Origin: Sphingomonas sp. IBVSS2
Lineage (GTDB): Bacteria; Pseudomonadota; Alphaproteobacteria; Sphingomonadales; Sphingomonadaceae
DNA length: 64,000 nt
Reading direction: 5' to 3'
Assembly (NCBI RefSeq): GCF_002127225.1
Contig: NZ_NFUR01000002.1
Span: forward strand, 620,001 to 684,000
Below the pieces are notes generated by a model. That model was given only the letters and a program-made list of their open reading frames with translations, searched no databases and had not been told where the DNA came from. Positions 1 to 8,157 of this stretch are shown piece by piece. Position 1 is the first letter of the stretch; each line of letters opens with the position of its first letter. A program made the position numbers and the translations under genes.

Positions 1-1
1 G

Positions 2-928
2 GCGGTGGCGCATGCCCGCGCGACTTTGATGGCCGGCTTCACCACGGTCCGGGATCTCGGCACCGAAGGCGCGGGGGAGGCGGATGCCGGCCTCAAACAG
101 GCGATCCAGCAGGGGATCGTGCCCGGCCCGCGCCTGTTCATTGCGGGCCGGGCGCTGGTTGCCACCGGCGCTTATGGCCCCAAGGGCTATGCCTATGACG
201 TGCCGCAGGGCGCCGAGGAAACGAGCGGAGAGGGGATAGTCGCGGCGGTCCGCCGGCAGATTGCGCACGGCGCGGACTGGGTGAAATTCTACGCCGATTA
301 TCGCTGGGGCCCGGGCGAGCCCAGCCGCGCGACCTTCAGCATCGACGAACTCGCCGCCGGCATTGCCGCTGCGCACGATGCCGGGCGCAAGGTCGCGGTG
401 CATGCCAGCACCCCCGAGGGGATGCGCCGCGCGATCCTGGCCGGGGCCGACACGATCGAGCATGGCAATGACGCCACGCCGGCGGTGTTCGCCCTGATGA
501 AGGCGCGGGGCGTGGCATTCTGCCCCACGCTTGCCGCCACCGATGCGATTGCCCGCTATGGCGGCTGGAGCGGGGGCACGCCCGAGCCCGAGGCGGTCCG
601 CGCCAAGCGCGCCAGCTATGCCGCCGCGCTCAAATCGGGCGTGACGATGTGCGTCGGGGGCGACACGGGCGTGTTCGCCCACGGCACCAACGCGCGCGAG
701 ATCGCGCTGATGGCCGCGTGGGGGATGAAGCCGCTCGACGCGCTCTGGACGGCGACGGCCGGGAACGCGGCGCTGCTCGGGCTAGGCGACGAGATCGGCA
801 CCATCGCGCCCGGGCGAATCGCCGATCTGGTCGCCGTCACCGGCGATCCCGCCCGCAACATCGGTGCGCTCGAGGGGGTGGCCATGGTGATGCAGCGCGG
901 CCATCTTGTCCGGGCGCCCGGCGAATGA
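2..928 (+). CDS. Amidohydrolase family protein, 5' end outside window
   Basis: C-terminal ~308 residues of a metal-dependent amidohydrolase, imidazolonepropionase/Xaa-Pro-dipeptidase type, which usually runs to about 420 residues. The reading frame is open to the window edge. The N-terminal His-X-His metal motif of the family is missing, so the gene starts upstream; the GTG at position 5 is not taken as a real start. Visible metal-site elements are the Lys in WVKFYAD, the His in VAVHAS, the His in TIEHGND and the Asp in GGDTGVFAHG, followed by the C-terminal segment typical of the family (IGTIAPGRIADLVAV). Such enzymes hydrolyse cyclic amides, dipeptides or related bonds; the substrate cannot be read from the sequence. 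No lipoprotein or signal information is available for the missing start. Confidence 0.85.
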   Translation, partial: AVAHARATLMAGFTTVRDLGTEGAGEADAGLKQAIQQGIVPGPRLFIAGRALVATGAYGPKGYAYDVPQGAEETSGEGIVAAVRRQIAHGADWVKFYADYRWGPGEPSRATFSIDELAAGIAAAHDAGRKVAVHASTPEGMRRAILAGADTIEHGNDATPAVFALMKARGVAFCPTLAATDAIARYGGWSGGTPEPEAVRAKRASYAAALKSGVTMCVGGDTGVFAHGTNAREIALMAAWGMKPLDALWTATAGNAALLGLGDEIGTIAPGRIADLVAVTGDPARNIGALEGVAMVMQRGHLVRAPGE

Positions 929-1171
929 CATGATGCTTTCATCGGCGCTTCATGAAACGAAAGCGCAAGCGTTCGGCCCTTGCCGCATCGCCCGGCCGGC
1001 ATCGCCGGGTGCGCTGTAATATTATTGTCTTTGTTCTGTAATCGAACAGACTCTCGTGACTCATGTACGTGTCATTATCCCGGCCTAACTCCGGCCCGGG
1101 CGCAAAGGGGGCAATCGTTTCGATAGCCGCGCGCCCGGATCAGCAACGATACGACCGGGAGTTTTTGCGCG

Positions 1172-2770
1172 ATGGCGAGCTTCAAGCGCTTCGGCCTCAT
1201 TCTCATGACGACAGCCGCCTCTGCGGCACTCTCCGCGTGTAACGGCGCGGGCAATGTGGCATCCCCGGGCGCCGGCAGCGTCGTCATCGTGACGCCGACG
1301 CCGACTCCGCCGGCGACGCCCACACCGACGCCGACGGCGCCGATCACCGCGGCCCAGTTCGCGGCGGTCACGACGCAGAACGGCCTCAGCATCACGGCGC
1401 AGGAGCAGCTCGACATCGTCAATGCGGGCTCGAACAACAACGTCAACGGCACCAACCAGCTGAACGGCATCTTCCCGGTGAGCGCGACGTCGCTGACGCC
1501 GGCCTTCAACCCGGCGACGCTCAATCCCTTCTTCGTCAGCACCAACTATGTCGGCGCGCTCAACGGCCCGACCGACACGGCGTTCGACGGCTGGACCTGC
1601 AACTCGACCACGGCCAATTTCGGTGCGACCAGCGCCAATTGCACGTCCGTTCCGGCGATCGGCAGCGGCGGCTCGAGCGCGGTGTGCCCGGCCGGCACCA
1701 CCGATGACGGCCTGACCCAGACGTTCCGCCTGTGCCGCCTGCCCCAGGCGATCACCACCGATCTGACGCTGCCGAAGATCGCCGGCGTGGTCTATCGCCT
1801 GCGGGGCCAGACCGAAGTCGGCACCGATCAGGGCGCGACCGGCGGTGCCGGCGTGACGCTCACCATCGCGGCGGGCGTCGTCATCGCGGCCGACTCGACC
1901 GAGGCGACCAACGACCTGCTGCTCGTCAATCGCGGCTCGAAGATCCAGGCCGTCGGCACGGTCACCCAGCCGATCATCTTCACCTCGCAGCAGAACCTCG
2001 CCAACAACGGCGTCAGCGACGTGACCCAGGGCCAGTGGGGCGGCATCATCCTGCTCGGCCGCTCGACCACCGCGATCTGCGCCTCGGGCACCGGCGGCAG
2101 CAGCGGCACGCCCTGCCAGCAGGCGATCGAGGGCGTGACGGGCCGCTTCTATGGCGGCACCAACGAAGCCGACAGCAGCGGCCAGATGTCGTTCGTCCAG
2201 ATCCGCTACACCGGCATCGCCATTTCCGACGGCAACGAGCTTCAGGGCCTGACCCTGGGCGCGACCGGCTCGGGCACGATCATCGACCACGTCCAGAGCC
2301 ACAATTCGGCGGACGATGGCGTCGAGATCTTTGGCGGCACCACCAACCTGAAGTATTTCGCGGTGACCGGCGCCGACGACGACGGCTTCGACGTCGACAA
2401 TGGCTGGCGCGGCTTCATGCAGTTCATCATCGCCGCGCAGAAGGTGTCGGGCGCGACCGCCGACTCCTTCTCGACCGAGATCGACTCGAACGGCGGCGAG
2501 GACCTGCTGCCCCGCACCTGGGGCCGCTACGCCAACTTCACCTTCATCCAGACCGCGCTGGCGCCGGCTGCGATCCGCATCCGCGGCGGTGCCGACTTCA
2601 ACTTCGTCAACGGCATCGTGAAGACCCCGGCCAACGTGGCCTGCGTCAACATGGTGGCGGGCGAGACCAGCGCCAGCGACCGTTCGACGATCCGCCCGGC
2701 CAACCCGGCGCTCCAGGATCAGGGCCCGCCGGTGTTCAACTCGGTCTATTTCAGCTGCAACGGCCGCTGA
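1172..2770 (+). CDS. Beta-helix outer-membrane lipoprotein paired with TonB receptor
   Basis: A 532-residue predicted lipoprotein. The signal peptide ends in a lipobox with Cys23 (LSAC). A Pro/Thr-rich linker follows at about residues 34-50, then a long region with parallel-beta-helix character, with phrases such as GSKIQAVGTVTQPIIFTS, Asn/Gly-rich turns and GADDDGFDVDNGW. This architecture suggests a surface or periplasmic right-handed beta-helix. No catalytic signature is recognised. It lies 86 bp upstream of a large TonB-dependent receptor on the same strand and is probably co-transcribed, so a substrate-capture role for that transporter is plausible but inferred. The ATG is preceded by a GGGAG element about 12 bases upstream. 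Family-level function is unknown to me. Confidence 0.85.
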   Translation: MASFKRFGLILMTTAASAALSACNGAGNVASPGAGSVVIVTPTPTPPATPTPTPTAPITAAQFAAVTTQNGLSITAQEQLDIVNAGSNNNVNGTNQLNGIFPVSATSLTPAFNPATLNPFFVSTNYVGALNGPTDTAFDGWTCNSTTANFGATSANCTSVPAIGSGGSSAVCPAGTTDDGLTQTFRLCRLPQAITTDLTLPKIAGVVYRLRGQTEVGTDQGATGGAGVTLTIAAGVVIAADSTEATNDLLLVNRGSKIQAVGTVTQPIIFTSQQNLANNGVSDVTQGQWGGIILLGRSTTAICASGTGGSSGTPCQQAIEGVTGRFYGGTNEADSSGQMSFVQIRYTGIAISDGNELQGLTLGATGSGTIIDHVQSHNSADDGVEIFGGTTNLKYFAVTGADDDGFDVDNGWRGFMQFIIAAQKVSGATADSFSTEIDSNGGEDLLPRTWGRYANFTFIQTALAPAAIRIRGGADFNFVNGIVKTPANVACVNMVAGETSASDRSTIRPANPALQDQGPPVFNSVYFSCNGR

Positions 2771-2856
2771 GGCCCCTGCAGCTCGTGCGGAAACTGTCGG
2801 GGCGGCGAGATCCGCTGCCCCGACATTGCTCATAAATTCTACTGGGTGACACGGCC

Positions 2857-5607
2857 ATGCAGCGACGCCTTGCTTACGCCACGCTTCTTCTCCTGACGTC
2901 TCAACTCGTCTCTCCGGCCGCGCTCGCCCAGACGACGGGGCAGGCGGCGCCCGCGCCGTCCACCACCGATGCGCAGGCGGAGCAGAAGACCCCCGAGGTC
3001 TCCGCGCCGGGCGTGGACATGGACATGACCGACATCGTCGTGGTCGGGCGCCATATCCCGAACGTCGTGCGCGCCACCCCGCAAGTGGTGTCGGTGCTGT
3101 CGAGCGAGGACATCGCGCGCACGGGCGAGGGCGATATCGCCGGCGCGCTGACGCGCGTCACCGGCCTCAGCGTCGTGGGCGGCGGCTTCGTCTATGTCCG
3201 CGGCCTCGGCGATCGCTATTCCTCGTCGCTGCTCAACGGTTCGGCCCTGCCGAGCCCCGAGCCGCTGCGCCGCTCGGTGCCGCTCGACATCTTCCCGACC
3301 TCGATCGTCGGGTCCGCGCTCGTCCAGAAGACCTATTCGGTCAACTATCCGGGCGAGTTCGGCGGTGGCGTCATCAACCTCACCACCAAGGCGATTCCCG
3401 ACAAGGACTTCGTGACGATCGGCGGGTCGATCTCGGCCGACACGGCGACGACGAGCGAACTCGGCTATACCTATTTCGGCAGCAAGACCGACTGGCTGGG
3501 CTTCGACAAGGGCACGCGCAGCGTGCCCGACTTCATCCGCAACGCCCCGGCCGGCTCGGGCCTGATCCCCGCCGGGCAGGTGCTCCAGCTCTCCAATGCC
3601 TCGACCACGCTGCTCCAGCGCAACGACCATCTTCCGGCCAACTGGTCGGGGGAGATCAGCACCGGCATGGCGTTCGACCTCGGGTCGGACCGGCTCGGCG
3701 TGATCACCTCGGTCGGCTACAGCAATACCTTCCGGACCCGTTCGATCCGCCAGCAGGACAGCGTCACCCAGAATGGCGCGATCCGGAACGACTTCCACAC
3801 GCTGCTCACCGACAACCGCATCATCGGCAACGCGCTGCTCGGCCTCGGCTATTCGTTCGGCGACAGCACGATCCGCTGGACCAACGTCTATATCCGCGAC
3901 GTGCTGAAGCAGGGGCGCGGCTCGGCGGCGACGATCTACAACAATGCCAGCGGGCTGCGATTCCAGCAGAACACCAACTGGTTCGAACGCCAGCTGTTCG
4001 AGAGCCAGCTGGTCGGCGAGCTTCGCTTCTCGCCGGCGCTCCGGCTCGATCTGCGCGGCGCCTATGCCAATTCGAAGCGCAACGCGCCCTATGAGCGCCA
4101 GTTCGACTATCTCTGCTCGCCGACCACCACGACCGGCGCCCCGGCCAAATATGACGGCGGCAACGGCATCGGCGGCATGCAGTGCGATGGCGTGTACCAG
4201 GTCACGCAGCGCTTCTCGCCGTTCGCCTCGATCATCTTCTCGGACCTGAACGAGGATCTTTGGACCGGCCAGGCGGATTTGGTCTACAAGCTCGATCCGA
4301 TTCCGCTCACCCTGTCGGCGGGCTATTTCTATTCGGATACCAGCCGCTTCTCGCGGCGCCTGCAGTTCAACTACCAGACCAGCGCCGGCGGCGGCACCGC
4401 GCCGGGCTATCCGTACAACCTGCTGCGTCCGGATTATCTGCTCAGCCCCGATGTGGTGAACAATGCCTGCCCGCAGGTCGGCCGCGGCGCCTGCACCATC
4501 GAGATGCAGTTCAACACGCCGCTCGGCGCCTATGCCTATGATGCGAAGCTGCGCATCAACGCGGGCTATTTCCAGGCCGAGACCGAGGCGCTGGACGGGC
4601 TGCGCGCGGTGGCGGGCGTCCGCTACGAGAAGGCCGAGCAGAGCGTCACGCCGATCGGCACGACCGGCAAGCGCCTGAACAACGACTATTTCCTGCCGGC
4701 GATCACGGTCACCTGGAACTTTGCGGAGAACATGCAGCTGCGCAACAGCTTCTCGAAGACCATCTCGCGCCCGCAGTTCCGCGAACTGGCGCCGCAGCAG
4801 TTTCGCGATCCGGACTCGGACCGCCTGTTCTTCGGCAACCCGCTGCTGCGCGACTCGGAACTCTACAATTTCGAGACGCGCTTCGAGTGGTTCTTCGCGC
4901 GCGACCAGCGCTTCACGCTGGCGGGCTTCTACAAGCGGATCGAGAATCCGATCGAGCAGGTGGGCTTCTACACCGGCGCCGACGATCGCTTGCAGACCGG
5001 CTTCACCAACCTGCCCAAGGCGAAGCTCTATGGCGGCGAAGTCGAGCTGCAGAAATATTTCCCGCTCGATACGCTGGGCGGCTTCTTCAGCACCCGGCGC
5101 GCGCTGGTGATCGCGAACTACACCTACACCCATTCGTCGATCACCGCGGATAGCAGCTGCGCGCCCAACGTGCTGAACCAGACGCTGGCGGGTTGCGCCA
5201 CCGGCTTCGGCCCGGCCAGGCTGCAGTTCCGCGACGGGGCGCCGCTCACCGGCCAGTCGGATCACCTGGTCAACCTGCAGCTCGGCATCGAGGACACGCA
5301 GAGCCTGTCGCAGCTTACGTTCCTGTTCAACTATGCGAGCGACCGCGTGACCAATCGCGGCCCCTCGAACCTGTCGGGCAACGGGTTCCAGCCCGACATC
5401 ATCGAGCGCCCGGGCATCCGCTTCGACATCGTCGCGCGCCAGGGCTTCGAGCTGGCCGGCGGCAAGTTCGAGCTCAAGCTGGAGGGGCGCAACCTTACCC
5501 GCACCCGCTTCGACGAGCGGCAGACCTTCCCGAACGGCAGTGTCGTGCTGGTGAATCGCTACAATCTGGGCCGGGTCTTCACGCTCGGCGTCAGCACGAC
5601 CTTCTGA
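2857..5607 (+). CDS. TonB-dependent outer-membrane receptor
   Basis: A 916-residue TonB-dependent transporter. It begins with a signal peptide (about residues 1-25, cleaved near ALAQ), followed by a TonB-box-like DIVVVG near residue 60. The plug contains a conserved stretch RGLGDRYSSSLLNG and a GEFGGGVINL motif. The C-terminal two thirds read as alternating beta strands with many aromatic residues, ending in Phe (FTLGVSTTF), as usual for outer-membrane barrels. It imports a bulky ligand across the outer membrane using TonB/ExbBD energy. The upstream beta-helix lipoprotein is the likely partner; the ligand is unknown. A strong hairpin follows 20 bases after the stop. Confidence 0.95.
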   Translation: MQRRLAYATLLLLTSQLVSPAALAQTTGQAAPAPSTTDAQAEQKTPEVSAPGVDMDMTDIVVVGRHIPNVVRATPQVVSVLSSEDIARTGEGDIAGALTRVTGLSVVGGGFVYVRGLGDRYSSSLLNGSALPSPEPLRRSVPLDIFPTSIVGSALVQKTYSVNYPGEFGGGVINLTTKAIPDKDFVTIGGSISADTATTSELGYTYFGSKTDWLGFDKGTRSVPDFIRNAPAGSGLIPAGQVLQLSNASTTLLQRNDHLPANWSGEISTGMAFDLGSDRLGVITSVGYSNTFRTRSIRQQDSVTQNGAIRNDFHTLLTDNRIIGNALLGLGYSFGDSTIRWTNVYIRDVLKQGRGSAATIYNNASGLRFQQNTNWFERQLFESQLVGELRFSPALRLDLRGAYANSKRNAPYERQFDYLCSPTTTTGAPAKYDGGNGIGGMQCDGVYQVTQRFSPFASIIFSDLNEDLWTGQADLVYKLDPIPLTLSAGYFYSDTSRFSRRLQFNYQTSAGGGTAPGYPYNLLRPDYLLSPDVVNNACPQVGRGACTIEMQFNTPLGAYAYDAKLRINAGYFQAETEALDGLRAVAGVRYEKAEQSVTPIGTTGKRLNNDYFLPAITVTWNFAENMQLRNSFSKTISRPQFRELAPQQFRDPDSDRLFFGNPLLRDSELYNFETRFEWFFARDQRFTLAGFYKRIENPIEQVGFYTGADDRLQTGFTNLPKAKLYGGEVELQKYFPLDTLGGFFSTRRALVIANYTYTHSSITADSSCAPNVLNQTLAGCATGFGPARLQFRDGAPLTGQSDHLVNLQLGIEDTQSLSQLTFLFNYASDRVTNRGPSNLSGNGFQPDIIERPGIRFDIVARQGFELAGGKFELKLEGRNLTRTRFDERQTFPNGSVVLVNRYNLGRVFTLGVSTTF

Positions 5608-5627
5608 CCCGAGGTCCGGAAACGAAG

Positions 5628-5662
5628 CGGCCGGCGGGGTGTGAGCCCCGCCGGCCGTTCTT
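5628..5662 (+). terminator. Hairpin terminator after TonB receptor
   Basis: A perfect 12-bp GC-rich stem (5628-5639 with 5646-5657) closes a six-base loop and is followed by TTCTT. It sits 20 bases past the receptor stop codon, so it probably ends the lipoprotein/receptor transcript. Confidence 0.75.
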
Positions 5663-5896
5663 CGATCTGCCTCCAGCTTGGGAACCTGGAATCCAGGCCT
5701 CCTATTTCGTCCTTCCGCGCGGGCGGGGACCCAGGCCAGGGGCAGGTCGCGCACGGTCGAGCCCAGCGCTCGCCGGAGAGCGCTCGCCTCGTGGCGTCGT
5801 TGCACGCTGCGCTGCCCTGGATCCCTGTCCGCGCAGGGTGGACGCGGTTTGTGGATCGAGTCCCGACCCTGGGGTCGCGATCCAATCGGCAACCGC

Positions 5897-6000
5897 GTCG
5901 TCCCCGCGAAAGCGAGGACCCATCTCGTGCGTTCTCCCCACCTATCCGGTGAAGCTGGCGGCAAATCGGGGAGATGGTTCCCCGCTTTCGCGGGGATGAC
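5897..6000. repeat. Inverted pair of 29-bp dispersed-type repeats
   Basis: The unit at 5897-5925 and the reverse complement of 5972-6000 agree at 26 of 29 positions, with a core reading CCCCGCGAAAGCG. The two copies face each other across 46 bases, so a transcript could fold into a long imperfect hairpin. The element lies in the 465-bp gap (5608-6072) between the TonB receptor and the convergent oxygenase gene. That gap also holds the receptor terminator and GC-rich repeat-like sequence (5700-5860); I see no gene in it. Short units of this kind are commonly scattered in sphingomonad intergenic DNA. Confidence 0.7.
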
Positions 6001-6072
6001 GAAGGAGATCGATACGGCGAATAGAATCAAAGCCTTGATCGGGTTTCGACCTTGGGCGCGGTTCCGTACGGC

Positions 6073-6783
6073 TCACCAGCCCCAGGGGCGCTCGCGATAC
6101 CATTGGGTGACGACGTATTTCAGCCCCGCGCGCACCTTCATCGCATGGTGGAGGGTAGAGGGGTTGGGCGTGCCGTCCGGCCGCAAATTGTTCCAGGCGA
6201 TCACCTTGCCGGTCTCGGGCTGGATGATCTTGTCGATTGCCTTGAACCGCGTCGCGCCGCCGGCTTCGACTTCGTTGAGATAGAGCATCACCGTCCAGGT
6301 CCGCTGGCCGGCGACCGCGCAATATTTCTCGAAATCGCGGCCCTGCGGCTCGAAATAGTCGGTGTGCGCCTTGAACTCCTGGCCGATGTCGTAGCGCTGG
6401 CCCTGCATCGGTTCGCCATGGGTGGGATCGAGCCCGGTGAATGCCGTCATCCGCCGTTTCAACTCCATCACCACCGGGTCGTTCGAATTGAAGTCGCAGG
6501 TTTCGCTGGTGCGGAAAGCATAGTCGTCGTTCGCGTCGGCGATGGTCGACGGGCGCCGCTCCGCATCGATCTTGATCATGAGCAGCTGGCAGAGCTCGGG
6601 TTCGAGGAAGTTCTTGGCGATGAACATCGCGATCTTGGGATGCGGCACGCGCTGTACGCCGGGCCAGCGCATGATGTGGTCGACGACCGGCTCGGACGGG
6701 TGGCCGGCGCCGAGATTGAGGAGCGGGGAGACGGCATCTTGCATCGCGGCTTTCTGCCAAAAGCCATGCCGCAGCGCCAGCAC
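6073..6783 (-). CDS. 2OG-Fe(II) dioxygenase, prolyl-4-hydroxylase type
   Basis: A 236-residue non-haem iron dioxygenase of the prolyl-4-hydroxylase alpha-subunit superfamily. The iron triad is visible as His140 and Asp142 (in AHTDYF) and His213 (in LHHAMKV). Lys222, nine residues further on, is placed to bind the 2-oxoglutarate C5 carboxylate. The segment VMLYLNEVEAGGATRF is typical of the family's double-stranded beta-helix. There is no signal peptide, so it is cytoplasmic; the hydroxylated substrate is unknown. It stands alone, divergent from the ATPase-like gene at 6862. Translation may begin instead at Met14 (6744), since the first 13 residues are not family-like. Confidence 0.9.
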   Translation of the reverse strand: MLALRHGFWQKAAMQDAVSPLLNLGAGHPSEPVVDHIMRWPGVQRVPHPKIAMFIAKNFLEPELCQLLMIKIDAERRPSTIADANDDYAFRTSETCDFNSNDPVVMELKRRMTAFTGLDPTHGEPMQGQRYDIGQEFKAHTDYFEPQGRDFEKYCAVAGQRTWTVMLYLNEVEAGGATRFKAIDKIIQPETGKVIAWNNLRPDGTPNPSTLHHAMKVRAGLKYVVTQWYRERPWGW

Positions 6784-6861
6784 GACGCTAAATCGTCATA
6801 AAAGCGCAAGCGTCATGTCACACGATGTGCCTAGCGCATGACGCTTCGCAGAGGGGACCCT

Positions 6862-7959
6862 ATGGACATGGAAACCGAAGCGCCGGTGCCGGTGGCGGAT
6901 ACGCCCCAGCCGCCGCTTTTTCCGGACCCCCATGCCGGATCTCCGGCGGAAGCGCTGATCGCCGAGGGACGCCGCCGCCGCGCCTCGCACATCCATCTCG
7001 AGATCGGCCCGGCCGGCGCCACGGTGCGCATGCGCGTCGCCGGCCAGCTCACCGAGCCGCGCCACCATCCTGCCGATCGCACGCTCGCCGCCGCCTTCCG
7101 CAGCCTTGCGGAGGTATCGGTGCTGGCACAGGGCGAAGCGGAACGCTTCGTGCTGCGGCTGGACGGCGGCGAGCGGCGCGAGCGGGCGTTCGAGGCGATC
7201 GGGATGAGCCGCGCACTCGTCGACACGCTGCTGCCGGCCCTGCGCCGGGGCGGCCTGGTGCTCGTCGCGGGGCCGGCGGGATCGGGCCGCAGCACCACGA
7301 TCGCGGCGTTGCTCAGGCATTTCTCGGGCTCGACTCGCCACATCGCGACGATCGGCACCTTGCCCGTCGAAGGCGCGACGCGCATCGAGGGATGTGCCGG
7401 CGCGGCCGCGATCCGCGCCGCGCTGGAGCAGGATCCGGACGTGATCGCGCTCGATGGTCTCGACGGGCGCGAAGCCGCCGCCGCGGTGGCCGAAGCGGCG
7501 GAGGCCGGGCATCTCGTCCTCGCCGCGATCGATGCGCCCGATGCCGTTTCGGCGATCCGGCGGATGCGCGACTGGCGCGTCGAGCCGTTTCGCCTCGCTT
7601 CCACCGTGGCCGCGGTGCTCGCCCAGCGCCTGGTGCAGCGGCTCTGCGCGGATTGCCGCCGCCCGGTGCAGGCTCAGGGATCGGTTTCGGCGCTGCTCGG
7701 TTTCGATTCGGGCGCGATCGTCCATGCGCCGGTGGGTTGCGAGAACTGCGAGGGCACCGGCTTCACCGGCGAGACCGGCGTGTTCGAGGCGATCGTCGCC
7801 GATGGCGCGATCCGCCGGCTGATCAACGATGGCGGGGACGAGGCCATTCTCGCGCGTCACGCCTTCCTGCGTGCGCCCAATCTGGGGTCGGCGGCGCGGG
7901 CGCTGGTGCGCGAGGGGCTGACCACGCCGGAAGAGGCCGTACGCATTTCACGCGGATAA
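6862..7959 (+). CDS. Orphan degenerate GspE/PilB-like ATPase
   Basis: A 365-residue protein with the core fold of type II/IV secretion ATPases, but the catalytic motifs are altered. Walker A reads GPAGSGRST, with Arg143 where the family has Lys. The Walker B region reads DPDVIALDGLDG instead of the usual GEIRD form. The His-box reads GHLVLAAIDAPDA instead of the usual form containing LHTND. The tetracysteine zinc site is intact (Cys262, Cys265, Cys293, Cys296). The N-terminal docking domain is short or absent. No pilus or secretion genes are nearby. The ATG at 6862 is chosen because GAGGGG precedes it at good spacing; the in-frame ATG at 6838 lies before that element. Hydrolytic activity is doubtful. 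Confidence 0.85.
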   Translation: MDMETEAPVPVADTPQPPLFPDPHAGSPAEALIAEGRRRRASHIHLEIGPAGATVRMRVAGQLTEPRHHPADRTLAAAFRSLAEVSVLAQGEAERFVLRLDGGERRERAFEAIGMSRALVDTLLPALRRGGLVLVAGPAGSGRSTTIAALLRHFSGSTRHIATIGTLPVEGATRIEGCAGAAAIRAALEQDPDVIALDGLDGREAAAAVAEAAEAGHLVLAAIDAPDAVSAIRRMRDWRVEPFRLASTVAAVLAQRLVQRLCADCRRPVQAQGSVSALLGFDSGAIVHAPVGCENCEGTGFTGETGVFEAIVADGAIRRLINDGGDEAILARHAFLRAPNLGSAARALVREGLTTPEEAVRISRG

Positions 7960-8015
7960 TTGCCCGCAATTATCTTGCGCTTCGTATCGGCCCCGGCTAA
8001 GCGCGCCTTCTTCAC

Positions 8016-8093
8016 GGCGGTTGTAGCTCAGTTGGTTAGAGCATCGGTTTGTGGTACCGAGGGTCGCGGGTTCAAGTCCCGTCATCCGCCCCA
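8016..8093 (+). tRNA. tRNA-His (GTG)
   Basis: A complete cloverleaf with anticodon GTG in the loop TTGTGGT, D arm GCTC/GAGC, T loop TTCAAGT and encoded CCA. G at 8016 is the histidine-specific extra -1 residue, opposite discriminator C at 8090. Acceptor pair 5:68 is a T-T mismatch (8021 with 8085); the other six pairs are canonical. Confidence 0.95.
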
Positions 8094-8157
8094 TTTCTTC
8101 CCCTAGTGACCGCGCGCGGCACATAGACGTGCGGCACCCTCCGCAGGAATCTAGCGC

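Noticed and set aside
991..1009. Small CCCGGC/GCCGGG hairpin after the first gene
   Set aside because: Only six base pairs and no T tract, too weak to call a terminator.
1055..1080. TGACTCAT and TGTCATTAT read like a Pho-box upstream of the lipoprotein gene
   Set aside because: Repeat spacing is 13 bases instead of 11 and the first half is poor, so phosphate control is not supported.
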